Below are positions 1-7,447 of a stretch of DNA of 9,320 nt, one piece after another. The stretch is from Bacteroidales bacterium. Its GTDB lineage: Bacteria > Bacteroidota > Bacteroidia > Bacteroidales > JALTDM01. The stretch lies in NCBI GenBank assembly GCA_027074135.1, contig JALTDM010000151.1:1-9320 (forward strand). Reading direction: 5' to 3'. The first letter of the stretch is position 1. Each line of letters begins with the position of its first letter. The notes below the pieces were generated by a model. It saw only the letters and a program-made list of their open reading frames with translations. It was not told the DNA's origin and ran no database searches. The position numbers and the translations under genes were made by a program.

Positions 1-1221
1 TAAGATTATAAAAGTGTTTATAAAGACTTTCTTTTTTGGAAATAATGCAAAAACAAAAAATAATATCAGCATAGGTAAGTAAAGGGTTTTAAAAGTATTG
101 TAGTGATTTAGGTAGGCTAAAAATGTTGTTATTGCCAGTAGTGTAATTATTTGTAGTTTGTATTTATTGTTTTCAATAAATCCTGTAACAATTGGAGCAG
201 AAGCTATCGCTAATACTGGTACCAAGAACATGTAATGCCTTATATCAGGACACATTGGTATGTAATGATTGTATGAAATCGACATAAAATTTGCCGATAA
301 AAAAAGCACTAATGAGCTGAAAATAAAAAACGAATCTTTGTTGTTTGGGTTTAAGAGGTGTTTTATTTTTTTTGATATAAAAGCGGCAAAAACAAAGATT
401 AAGCCTACAAATAAGGTTTGTTTTATAAATTCTAAAATCAACTCGTAGGAGATTCTGCGTAATAAAAATTCTACAGATTCTTTGTCGTAACTGCATAAGT
501 TCAAGTAGCTGTTGTTTGCCATTGCTTTGAAGCGGATAAAAGAATTTCCGTACATTATTTCAAACAAAGCAAAATAGATTATTATCAGAACGAAGGAAAA
601 CAGAAAAGAAAATGTCCAGAATTTTATGTGTTTTTTGTTTGCAATGTCAATAACAAACAAAATTAAAACCAGAGGTATGACGAAAACAATTGTGCCTTTT
701 GAGATAAAGCCGAAAAATATTGAAGTTGACGATAGTATGGAGTAAGGAATTGTATGTTTTTTAGGATTTTTAAATTTGTAGAAGTATATAGAAAGTATTG
801 TCAGTAGAATAGAAAAAGAAACATAGATGTCGGGCATTAATTTATCTGACCAAAAGAGTGTGGCGGGATTTAAAACATATAAAGCTAATCCTATTATTAT
901 GTGTGTTGGAGGCTCATTGTAAAGGACAAGAAAGATTAGAGAAATTATTATAATGTTTAGAATCATTGAAGGTAAGGCAGAAGCAAAATCATTGATTCCG
1001 AATAATTTGTATGAAACGGCAGTGCCCGTAATAATGGTCCATCTGTAAGAAAAATGGTCGTTGTAGTTTACTTTATTGTGGTTTAAGTCGTTTGCCAACT
1101 TAGCATATTGAATATCATCATATCCGTAATGACCTATGTAAGCAAAATTGTGGTAGATAAGCGGAATTGCCAAGAAAAATAAATAAATAAGGAGTTTCTG
1201 AGTTTTTTGTTTTATTTTCAT
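1..1221 (-). CDS. GT-C fold membrane glycosyltransferase, ArnT/PMT (GT39-like) type; 3' end cut by window edge
   Basis: The minus strand is open from an ATG at 1221 to the window edge: 407 codons with no stop, so the C-terminus is missing. The protein is strongly hydrophobic, with about a dozen likely membrane segments (roughly residues 8-25, 83-101, 105-122, 131-148, 162-193, 201-222, 264-283, 297-315, 328-349, 356-372, 381-396). After the first helix comes HYGYDDIQYAKLANDL (31-46). This matches the acidic first periplasmic loop of GT-C enzymes such as ArnT and PMT, where an Asp or Glu is essential; D35 and D36 are the candidates here. The stretch YKLFGINDFASALPS (71-85) and the later RHYMFLVPVLAIA (328-340) also fit this family. 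Such enzymes move a sugar from a polyprenyl-phosphate donor to a lipid or protein outside the inner membrane; the substrate cannot be read here. The gene starts 123 nt after the transketolase gene, beyond a terminator, so it is probably a separate transcript. Family is confident, function is not. Confidence 0.85.
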   Translation of the reverse strand, partial: MKIKQKTQKLLIYLFFLAIPLIYHNFAYIGHYGYDDIQYAKLANDLNHNKVNYNDHFSYRWTIITGTAVSYKLFGINDFASALPSMILNIIIISLIFLVLYNEPPTHIIIGLALYVLNPATLFWSDKLMPDIYVSFSILLTILSIYFYKFKNPKKHTIPYSILSSTSIFFGFISKGTIVFVIPLVLILFVIDIANKKHIKFWTFSFLFSFVLIIIYFALFEIMYGNSFIRFKAMANNSYLNLCSYDKESVEFLLRRISYELILEFIKQTLFVGLIFVFAAFISKKIKHLLNPNNKDSFFIFSSLVLFLSANFMSISYNHYIPMCPDIRHYMFLVPVLAIASAPIVTGFIENNKYKLQIITLLAITTFLAYLNHYNTFKTLYLPMLILFFVFALFPKKKVFINTFIIL

Positions 1222-1283
1222 TGAAAAAATAATATAACCACATAGAAAATCTCCAATGGAGAAAATAGCTTTTTTATAATAAA

Positions 1284-1316
1284 CAATACCCCCAAATTAA
1301 TTTTTTGAGGGTATTG
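1284..1316 (-). terminator. Hairpin terminator after the transketolase gene
   Basis: An inverted repeat has arms caatacccccaaa and tttgagggtattg-like sequence: about 12 of 13 positions pair, with one C/A mismatch and a short AT loop. It begins 28 nt past the transketolase stop. On the minus-strand transcript the stem is followed by UUUAUUAU and then A-rich sequence, so the U-tract is imperfect. It is well placed to end the three-gene transcript above it and to insulate the glycosyltransferase gene below. Confidence 0.6.
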
Positions 1317-1344
1317 TCAATTTATTGCCACTTAAACAATATAA

Positions 1345-2193
1345 TCAAAAATCACCCAAAGTTTCAGGCAATTGGGCTAATGCTTTTTCTGCTTCTTCGT
1401 CACTTGGAGCTTTGCCGTGCCAACGGTAATCGTTTTCCATAAAGTCAACACCTTTACCCATCACAGTTTTTAACAGGATGATTATAGGTTTACCTTTGCT
1501 GAGTCTTCTTTTTGCTTCAGTAAGGGTGTAGATGATTTTTTCAATGTCATTGCCGTTTTCGCACACGATTACATCCCAACCGAATGCTTCCCATTTTGCT
1601 TGTAAGTTGCCAAGTGATAATACTTTGTCAACAGGACCGTCAATTTGTTGTCCGTTGTAATCTACAGCAGCAATTATGTTGTCAACTTTGTTATGGGGGG
1701 CAAACATTGCTGCTTCCCATGGATTGCCTTCTTGCAATTCACCGTCGCCCATAAGTACATATACGGTTTTCGGGTCACCGTTTATTTTTTTTGCAAGTGC
1801 TGCACCAATGGCTGCCGATAATCCTTGCCCCAACGAGCCCGATGCAATTCTCACTCCGGGAAGTCCTTCTTCAGTAGTAGGATGCCCTTGAAGTCTGCTG
1901 TTAATTTTACGGAAAGTGTAGAGTTCTTTTATATCAAAATATCCTACCCTTGCCATTATGCTGTACCACAATGCCGACAAGTGACCGTTTGAAAGGAAGA
2001 ACAAGTCTTCTCCTACGCCGTCCATTGTGAAGTTTTTAGGGTCGTATTCCATAAAATTATTGTAAAGAACGGTTAAATAGTCGGTAGCACCGAGAGCACC
2101 TCCGGGATGACCTGAATTTGCATTGTTTATCATTCTTATTATGTCTCTTCTTACTTGTGTTGCAAAATCTTTTAATTCTTGTATTGTTTTCAT
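1345..2193 (-). CDS. Transketolase, N-terminal (thiamine diphosphate binding) subunit of a split enzyme
   Basis: This 282-aa protein is the N-terminal half of transketolase; full-length enzymes have about 650 residues. Visible motifs are SGHPGG (27-32) with its cofactor/substrate-site His, GHP (102-104), SLGQG (120-124), the thiamine diphosphate/metal motif GDGELQEG (149-156) with its partner Asn in DYNGQQ (178-183), and WHG (258-260) with another conserved His. Split transketolases work as a complex with a C-terminal pyrimidine-binding subunit. They transfer two-carbon units between sugar phosphates in the non-oxidative pentose phosphate pathway, in the cytoplasm. The partner is not next to this gene: the sequence downstream encodes a membrane glycosyltransferase and that upstream a cysteine synthase. 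The start is the only sensible ATG, 37 nt after the cysteine synthase stop, with an A-rich leader and no clear Shine-Dalgarno. It is probably co-transcribed with the two genes upstream. Confidence 0.93.
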   Translation of the reverse strand: MKTIQELKDFATQVRRDIIRMINNANSGHPGGALGATDYLTVLYNNFMEYDPKNFTMDGVGEDLFFLSNGHLSALWYSIMARVGYFDIKELYTFRKINSRLQGHPTTEEGLPGVRIASGSLGQGLSAAIGAALAKKINGDPKTVYVLMGDGELQEGNPWEAAMFAPHNKVDNIIAAVDYNGQQIDGPVDKVLSLGNLQAKWEAFGWDVIVCENGNDIEKIIYTLTEAKRRLSKGKPIIILLKTVMGKGVDFMENDYRWHGKAPSDEEAEKALAQLPETLGDF

Positions 2194-2230
2194 ATTAGTT
2201 TCTTTTTTATTTTTAGTTTATTTTTTAAAA

Positions 2231-3127
2231 TCAAAACAGTTCTGTACTTAAATACTTTTCGCCCCTGTCGGGGAAAATAACTACGATGTTGCCCTTATCA
2301 ATATTTTTTGCCGTTTCTATTGCGGCAAGCATTGCAGCTCCGCTGCTCATTCCAACAAAGATACCTTCTTTTTTTATGATTTCTCTTGCAGTTTCAAAGG
2401 CTTTTCCCGTGGGAATATCTATTTTAATGTCAATTAGTTCAGGGTCATAAATTGCCGGAATAATTGCTTCATCAAGGTTTTTCAGTCCTTGGATGTAGTG
2501 CCCTTTTTCGGGGTGGGCACATACTACTTTAATTGAAGGCTTGTTTTCTTTTAGGGCTTTACCTATGCCCATAATAGTTCCCGATGTTCCTATTGCAGAG
2601 ACGAAATAATCTATTTCACCGCCTGTTTGTTCCCAAATTTCTTGGGCTGTTGTGCGGTAATGAGCCAACTTGTTGTATTTGTTGGAAAATTGGTCTGTAG
2701 TAAAATATTTATCAGGTGCAGCATTTGTTATTTCTTTTACTTTACGGATTGCTCCGTCAGTACCTTGTGCTGCCGGTGTGAGTATGACTTCTCCTCCGAA
2801 TGCTTTTATGATTTTTCTTCTTTCGGGAGATACAGCTTCACTCATTACAATTATTACCTTGTAGCCTTTAATAGCACCAATCATTGCAAGCGATATGCCA
2901 GTGTTCCCGCTTGTTGCTTCAATTATTATTTTATCTTTGGTGAGTGTACTTTCGTTTTCGGCTTGTTCAATCATTTTCAGGGCTATACGGTCTTTTATAC
3001 TGCCCGAAGGTTCAAAGCCTTCCACTTTTGCGTATATTTCTACATTTGGGTTAGGATTCAACCTGTTTATTCTTATCAATGGTGTATGTCCTATCGCTTG
3101 CAGAATATTTTTGTATGCCCCAATCAT
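2231..3127 (-). CDS. cysM: Cysteine synthase, CysM-like (O-acetylserine sulfhydrylase B type)
   Basis: This 298-aa pyridoxal-phosphate enzyme of the cysteine synthase/CBS family makes L-cysteine from an activated serine and a sulfide donor in the cytoplasm. The PLP lysine is K45 in SGSIKDR (41-47). The substrate loop is TSGNTG (72-77), the phosphate-binding loop is GTSGT (180-184), and SSG (261-263) carries the Ser near the PLP ring nitrogen. Length and several stretches resemble E. coli CysM (303 aa) more than CysK: SGNTGISLAMI, AHYRTTAQEIWEQTGG, EGIFVGMSSG and the C-terminal end DRGEKYLSTELF. CysM-type enzymes can accept thiosulfate or other activated substrates in some species, but substrate choice cannot be read here. 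The start lies only 8 nt after the stop of the 918-codon gene upstream, so translational coupling is likely. The general reaction is near certain; the CysM assignment rests on remembered family sequences. Confidence 0.88.
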   Translation of the reverse strand: MIGAYKNILQAIGHTPLIRINRLNPNPNVEIYAKVEGFEPSGSIKDRIALKMIEQAENESTLTKDKIIIEATSGNTGISLAMIGAIKGYKVIIVMSEAVSPERRKIIKAFGGEVILTPAAQGTDGAIRKVKEITNAAPDKYFTTDQFSNKYNKLAHYRTTAQEIWEQTGGEIDYFVSAIGTSGTIMGIGKALKENKPSIKVVCAHPEKGHYIQGLKNLDEAIIPAIYDPELIDIKIDIPTGKAFETAREIIKKEGIFVGMSSGAAMLAAIETAKNIDKGNIVVIFPDRGEKYLSTELF

Positions 3128-3135
3128 ATCATAAT

Positions 3136-5892
3136 CTAATTCACTTCGTAGTTGTACAAAAAGTTGTCGTTGCTGCCTACTATTAAGTTGAATTTAACTG
3201 AATTTTCATTAAAGTGACCTATTGTAAACGGAGAATTGCCTTCAAGTGGGAAGTCGTTGTAAATAGAACCGTCACTGTTGAAAAGATAAACAAGGGATGA
3301 TGTTCTGTCCACAATACCGAGTTTTACTACATTGTTTGGGAAGTTAAAAATAATTGGAGGGAAGTAAACCGGATTTTCGAACTCGTATTCGAATTTAGTT
3401 TTGCCGTTTTTATCAAAAACTATGAAATTATTCTTATCGGCAAAAATGTAATCTTTGTTTCCGTCTCTGTCTATGTCAAGCATTTTGAAATAGTGTGAAG
3501 GTGAAAAGATTTTTATTTGTTTTTCGGTTACATTGCCATCAAAATCAATGTAATATATTGTACCTTTATTGTCTGTTGTTATTAGATAAAATTTGTCATT
3601 AATTTTATCCAGGTAAAAAATACTGTTTCTTGATTTTGAAAAGAATTTTTTTACTTTCACACGGTCTTCACCACGTCTGTTGAGAATATAAGTTTTCAGA
3701 CTGTCGGCAAAAACTATATAGTCTTTATCGCCTATTTTGAAATGTTGGATTCTTTGATAAACAGGAGCATCGGTTTTCCCGAATTTCCAACCCGGGATAA
3801 CGTTACCTTCTTTGCTGTAAAGGTAAATATGTTTGTCTTTGCCTGCAATGAAAATACGATAATCTTTAGTGTTGTCATAGTCAAAAAGGGCAAGTTGGTT
3901 GGTTGCTGGTGAACGCAAAGTAATAGGGTAGTGCTCAACATAATTACCATTGCGGTCTATCACATACATTTTTGTTCGTGTGTTAAATAAATATTGTAGT
4001 TTATTGTTTTTGTAATAATCTATTTGATAAATCTTTCCGATAATTTTTTCTGGTAAGTGCAGTTTCCACAAAATCCTGCCTGCCGAATTAATAAGGTAAA
4101 GATTGTTTTTTTCGTCTTGAAGGATTATTTCTTTTTTGTTTGTATTGTGGTTAATTACCAGTTGTGGTTTAAATGTGATTGTGGTGTCCAAAAGGGTTTC
4201 CCAAACCGTGTGTGGCTTTTCACGTGTGTTAGGGTTGTAATATGTAGATAATGAGGTATATAATAATTTATCACCTCCTTGAATTTGTAGTCCGATACCG
4301 TAAATTTTATCGTATGCGTCTTTTTGTTTTTTGAATTTATCTGCGAGTTTTGGTTTTAGATAAGTTTCAACAATAGGGTATGCGGATGTTATTTTGCTGA
4401 AAAAGTAAAAATTACTTTTGTTTGACAAAGTTTCTTTGAAGTCGTTGTATTCCATATCGGTTTCCAAAGTGTGCCTGTGAATGTTGTCAAGAATAAAGCG
4501 TTTAAGTTCTTTTTTGTTGTTGCCGAAAATTATGTAATTGTCTGCGAAAGTAAAAAATGATGTTTCCACCTTACCGAAAATATCGCCGAAAAGCAATTTG
4601 CCGAAATAATGTATAGGAAACGAATAAACCGGAATTTTTGTTTCTTCGTCAATGTTGAAGTAAGAAATGTATTCGTCTTGCTTGTTACCGTAATGGTCTG
4701 CGTGAGACTTTATTATTTTAAGCATCTCTTGTGTGGCGAGGCGTTTGCTTACTGTTTTTGCCACCAAAAATGTACTTTGTTCTATATCGGAACTTTGCGG
4801 TGTGAGTTTTACTAGACCTATTTCATTGTCAAGTATTGAGTAAAACAGCGAATCAACTTTGATTTTCAGAAGTTTATTATATTGGTCAAGGTTTTTCTCG
4901 TAATCTTTATACCAAGAGTTTTGTTTTAGGTAATTTTCATAATCGCTTTTGAATTGTTGCGGAGACGAAATACCTATCATAATAAAACTTACTACAGAAG
5001 AGGGAATAATTTCTTCCATATTGTTTTTTACTGGCTTTTGTTTTTTGAAAATATCAAAATATTGCGGAACCGAAGCAGGAGCAATTGTAAAACCATTGAG
5101 TGAAATGTTATTTTTTTTGAGTGTAACATCAAATTCAGTCCATGACGCCGTTTTTAGTTTTTTTACTGCGTATTTGTAATTTTTTACAAGTAAGTTTGAT
5201 GCAATGTCAAAAAATGCGGGATAATTAACATACAGGTTTGCCACTACATTTTTTCCTGCTGTGGAAACGGCTTTTTTCAGGTTTTTATCTTCGTTAAGAA
5301 TTGAGTAACCGGTGTTTATGCCGCGTGCAATTCTTTCAATAAGCACGCCATTAGTCGTAAGTATTGCTACATTGCTGACAACGAGTAAGTGGTAAGTTTT
5401 CTTGTCGTGAGTTATTTTCAGAATGTTGTAGCCGTTGTATTTCCTTTCGGATGTGGTGTAGGCGGAAGTTAGTTTTGTTTTCAGGTATTTGTATGTGGCT
5501 TTGTCGTTTGCAAAAATGTTTTCCAGTTTGAAGTAATAAATAAAAGTGGCATTATCTTTACCCGATTTGTTTATTGTCAGCATAAAAGGATTTTGAGTGA
5601 TACTTTGAAGTTTTGAATCGCTTTTCAGAAATGAGGTAATAAAATTGTATTGGGTGTCAAGTTGCTTGGCAAGTCCGTTTTTTACCAAATCTTGCCATAT
5701 ACGGTTTCCTTCCAGAAGCGTTGCAAGTTTTTCTAACGAATATGTATTGAGAATTACGGCGGAATTTGAAGGGGCAAGTTCTATGAGTTCGTTTATGTTT
5801 TTTTGATTTGATAGGAAAAGTCTTGTGTAATAGTAGTATATGCCTGCAAGAATTAGTAGTAATGCGGTAATAATCAGTATCTTTTTCAGCAT
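3136..5892 (-). CDS. Membrane-anchored protein with C-terminal seven-repeat beta-propeller; DUF3352-like N-terminal part
   Basis: This 918-aa protein starts with a short basic stretch and one hydrophobic segment (about residues 4-22). It is followed by mainly hydrophilic sequence, so it is probably anchored in the inner membrane and faces the periplasm. Residues about 30-560 contain an alpha/beta region starting LIELAPSNSAVILNT (36-50). That opening recalls the DUF3352 type of uncharacterised proteins, but I could not check this. From about residue 598 a strand-loop motif of the form xYLINSxGxIxWK recurs at about 598, 642, 689, 734, 779, 823 and 868, with a final strand at 912. The period is 44-47 residues, as in a seven-bladed beta-propeller closed by the last strand. 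DIDRDGNKDY (806-815) looks like the Asp-rich calcium loop of FG-GAP/VCBS-type repeats. No catalytic motif was recognised. It is the first gene of the probable operon with cysteine synthase and transketolase. The biological role is unknown. Confidence 0.85.
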   Translation of the reverse strand: MLKKILIITALLLILAGIYYYYTRLFLSNQKNINELIELAPSNSAVILNTYSLEKLATLLEGNRIWQDLVKNGLAKQLDTQYNFITSFLKSDSKLQSITQNPFMLTINKSGKDNATFIYYFKLENIFANDKATYKYLKTKLTSAYTTSERKYNGYNILKITHDKKTYHLLVVSNVAILTTNGVLIERIARGINTGYSILNEDKNLKKAVSTAGKNVVANLYVNYPAFFDIASNLLVKNYKYAVKKLKTASWTEFDVTLKKNNISLNGFTIAPASVPQYFDIFKKQKPVKNNMEEIIPSSVVSFIMIGISSPQQFKSDYENYLKQNSWYKDYEKNLDQYNKLLKIKVDSLFYSILDNEIGLVKLTPQSSDIEQSTFLVAKTVSKRLATQEMLKIIKSHADHYGNKQDEYISYFNIDEETKIPVYSFPIHYFGKLLFGDIFGKVETSFFTFADNYIIFGNNKKELKRFILDNIHRHTLETDMEYNDFKETLSNKSNFYFFSKITSAYPIVETYLKPKLADKFKKQKDAYDKIYGIGLQIQGGDKLLYTSLSTYYNPNTREKPHTVWETLLDTTITFKPQLVINHNTNKKEIILQDEKNNLYLINSAGRILWKLHLPEKIIGKIYQIDYYKNNKLQYLFNTRTKMYVIDRNGNYVEHYPITLRSPATNQLALFDYDNTKDYRIFIAGKDKHIYLYSKEGNVIPGWKFGKTDAPVYQRIQHFKIGDKDYIVFADSLKTYILNRRGEDRVKVKKFFSKSRNSIFYLDKINDKFYLITTDNKGTIYYIDFDGNVTEKQIKIFSPSHYFKMLDIDRDGNKDYIFADKNNFIVFDKNGKTKFEYEFENPVYFPPIIFNFPNNVVKLGIVDRTSSLVYLFNSDGSIYNDFPLEGNSPFTIGHFNENSVKFNLIVGSNDNFLYNYEVN

Positions 5893-5915
5893 AGCAGTTT
5901 ATTTATTAATGTGTG

Positions 5916-5923
5916 CAAATGTA
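5916..5923 (-). promoter_or_regulatory. Bacteroidota-type -7 promoter box (TACATTTG)
   Basis: Read on the minus strand this is TACATTTG, a full match to the TAnnTTTG -7 element used by the primary sigma factor of Bacteroidota. It sits 23 nt before the ATG of the 918-codon gene, which gives a short leader of roughly 15-20 nt. The -33 position does not carry a clear TTTG, so the call rests on the -7 box and its position. It would drive the three-gene unit ending at the terminator near 1300. Confidence 0.5.
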
Positions 5924-6003
5924 ATTATTTTTGTTGGAAATGGAAGGGGGTTTTTGTTTTCACATAAAGTTTATAAAAAGCTTGAGGACATGAAACAATA
6001 GAG

Positions 6004-6062
6004 ATGCCGAAACAAGTTCAGGTTGACGTCTTCGGTATGAAGTGATTCGGAATGACGTCTTC
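6004..6062. repeat. REP-like intergenic palindrome with a degenerate partial second copy
   Basis: The arms atgccgaa (6004-6011) and ttcggtat (6031-6038) pair over 8 positions with one G-U wobble, around a 19-nt loop containing the palindrome gacgtc. The string tgacgtcttc occurs at 6024 and again at 6053, 29 nt apart, each time preceded by a related ttc-g sequence. It resembles the 'gagatgccgaaacaagttc...tgacg' style of dispersed intergenic palindromes common in Bacteroidota, but its arms have decayed. No U-tract follows on either strand, so it is not a clear terminator. Confidence 0.45.
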
Positions 6063-6095
6063 AAAAGTTTTATTAATAAAAATAGTTTTCGTTCT

Positions 6096-7346
6096 CTAAT
6101 AAATCTGCCTTCCCGTTTTAATGGTATCGCAAGGAATGATTTCGGCTTTGAAGTGTGAGCCGTTGTGTGAGTCGGCTTTGAAGCCGGGATTTAGTCTTAT
6201 GATTTTGTTTGCTTTCAGGTGAATCTCGTCGCCGGGAGCTAACTCGGTATGGCAATTGCTGCCTTGTCCTATGGTAATTGTGTTATATACGGCATTGTTG
6301 TCATATTGCGACGTATTTAAGTGGCAAGTGCTGAAGTCTTCATTACACCGTTCTATAGACCAGACTTTTACATAATCCACTTCATAAACATAAGGAAATG
6401 CCGCATAATTTTCGTAGAAAACATGACAATAATTTTTAGCAGGCACATTTATATCAACAAAGATATGCATTGGTGCAAGCATATCCGGAGTAAAGTCGCC
6501 TGTTGTGTATGTTCTGGTTTTCACTCCGTCCACATAAAAACTGATTTCATTTGGCAGCCATTTTACTGCCATTGTGTGAAACTGCCCGTCGCTAAAGTCA
6601 AGAGGGTGCAGGTCATTAGTTTCAGTATCATGGGAAGTATAATGATTGTGATCACAATTGCCGGGACAATCGGCATGACACTCTTGATAGTGGATGTTAG
6701 TTGTATAATAGTTTATTTGATAAAATGGTAACCCCCAATGTGCTCCGTCGTATTCAAAAACATCTATTTCATTTTGGTATTTGTGACACTTGTCTATGTC
6801 GCCCCACAGCCAAAAGTTCGGTCCTATGCCGTATAATTTACGGTAGTCTTCGTAATACGGTATGCGAAACCGTATCTCAAAATACCCGTATTTATACGCA
6901 TGCTTGCTGTACAGCATTTGGTTGGAGTAGTGGAAAATGCGGTCACTATCATGGCGTACCCATATCCCATTATCTCCTATTGTAAAATATGGAGCATAAA
7001 AATCTTCTTTTTTTGCTATTAATTTTATTATTCCCGGACCCGTGGTATCAATTTCGGCATTTTCAAAACACCACCTGCGATATGATATTTTTTCTCTTAT
7101 GGTGTCCCCACTATGACAAAGCACAATATATTCGGGCACTACCATCATCCAGGGGGCAATGCTTATCCACTTGGAAGTATCAACGTCAGTAAAGGCTGAT
7201 ACCCCGTTCACTGTGTATAAACTATGATATATGGTATCAAAATCATCTTCAAAAACGAGTCTGTATGAGGTAGGATCTTCGTCAGGCGGTTGGGCGCTGC
7301 CGAAAAAATAAACTAACATTAAACCCAAAAATACTATTCTTTTCAT
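6096..7346 (-). CDS. Secreted glycoside hydrolase family 16 protein with C-terminal Bacteroidota repeat domain
   Basis: This 416-aa protein begins with a signal peptide ending in FFGSAQ (14-19). The middle is a GH16 beta-jelly-roll: YGYFEIRFRIP (153-163), GPNFWLWGD (175-183), the active-site motif EIDVFE (193-198), and FHTMAVKWLPNEISFYVDG (256-274). E193 should be the nucleophile, E198 the acid/base and D195 the assisting Asp, as in laminarinase/agarase-type members that cut beta-glucans or galactans with retention. The exact polysaccharide cannot be told. A Cys/His-rich insertion lies at about 219-239, with C223, C227 and C231. Residues about 354-406 form a small domain (GSN...L.PGDEI.L.A...I.L.PGF.A..GS.FKAEI) seen in many exported Bacteroidota proteins. 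No type A sorting domain follows, unlike in the neighbours, so the export route beyond Sec is unclear. The ATG lies inside an octamer of the upstream repeat array and has no Shine-Dalgarno. Confidence 0.88.
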   Translation of the reverse strand: MKRIVFLGLMLVYFFGSAQPPDEDPTSYRLVFEDDFDTIYHSLYTVNGVSAFTDVDTSKWISIAPWMMVVPEYIVLCHSGDTIREKISYRRWCFENAEIDTTGPGIIKLIAKKEDFYAPYFTIGDNGIWVRHDSDRIFHYSNQMLYSKHAYKYGYFEIRFRIPYYEDYRKLYGIGPNFWLWGDIDKCHKYQNEIDVFEYDGAHWGLPFYQINYYTTNIHYQECHADCPGNCDHNHYTSHDTETNDLHPLDFSDGQFHTMAVKWLPNEISFYVDGVKTRTYTTGDFTPDMLAPMHIFVDINVPAKNYCHVFYENYAAFPYVYEVDYVKVWSIERCNEDFSTCHLNTSQYDNNAVYNTITIGQGSNCHTELAPGDEIHLKANKIIRLNPGFKADSHNGSHFKAEIIPCDTIKTGRQIY

Positions 7347-7447
7347 AATTTGCTAATTTTGCTAATGTGCTAATGTGTAAATTTGCTAATGTGCTAATTA
7401 ACTAATTTGTTAATTATATAATTCTCACATTTTCACATTAATAAATT
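7343..7447. repeat. Degenerate 8-bp tandem array between paralog B and the GH16 gene
   Basis: About twelve units follow one another from 7343 to 7439, all 8 nt except one 9-mer at 7351. Plus-strand units include tgctaatg, tgctaatt, tgttaatt, ctcacatt and ttcacatt; almost all carry aat or cat plus a final T or G. The first unit (tcataatt) contains the start codon of the GH16 gene. A further unit in register, aataaatt at 7440-7447, covers the last codons and stop of paralog B. The array therefore fills the whole 91-bp gap. No TAnnTTTG box occurs in it on the coding strand. Confidence 0.8.

Larger units (their letters stand above)
5893..6095. other. Intergenic region of 203 bp between the GH16 gene and the three-gene operon
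   Basis: This gap separates the secreted-protein cluster from the metabolic operon. It holds the -7 promoter box near its low end, the REP-like palindrome at 6004-6038, a related half repeat up to 6062, and a perfect 14-nt AT palindrome ttttattaataaaa at 6068-6081. The palindrome has no loop or U-tract and is not a convincing terminator. No open frame or RNA gene is supported in it. Confidence 0.6.

Noticed and set aside
245..496. Minus-strand 83-codon open frame inside the glycosyltransferase region
   Set aside because: It is out of frame with the 407-codon membrane protein reading that spans the same bases and has clear GT-C motifs.
1250..1262. Small hairpin tctcc-aat-ggaga before the glycosyltransferase gene
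   Set aside because: Five base pairs with a 3-nt loop and no conserved context is too weak to call a regulatory element.
1..1344. Frameshifted C-terminal half of transketolase downstream of the N-terminal gene
   Set aside because: Translation of the region gives a continuous polytopic membrane protein and no pyrimidine-binding transketolase motifs.
2627..3139. Plus-strand open frame of 170 codons opposite the cysteine synthase gene
   Set aside because: It lies wholly within a well supported minus-strand gene, and its product is a low-complexity Phe/Tyr/Cys-rich string with no domain.
6068..6081. Perfect AT palindrome after the GH16 stop as a terminator
   Set aside because: It is a loopless 14-nt AT-only palindrome without a U-tract, and such sequences are expected by chance in this composition.
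6321..6985. Overlapping plus-strand open frames opposite the GH16 gene
   Set aside because: They are shadows of the conserved GH16 reading frame, with no family resemblance or plausible start context.
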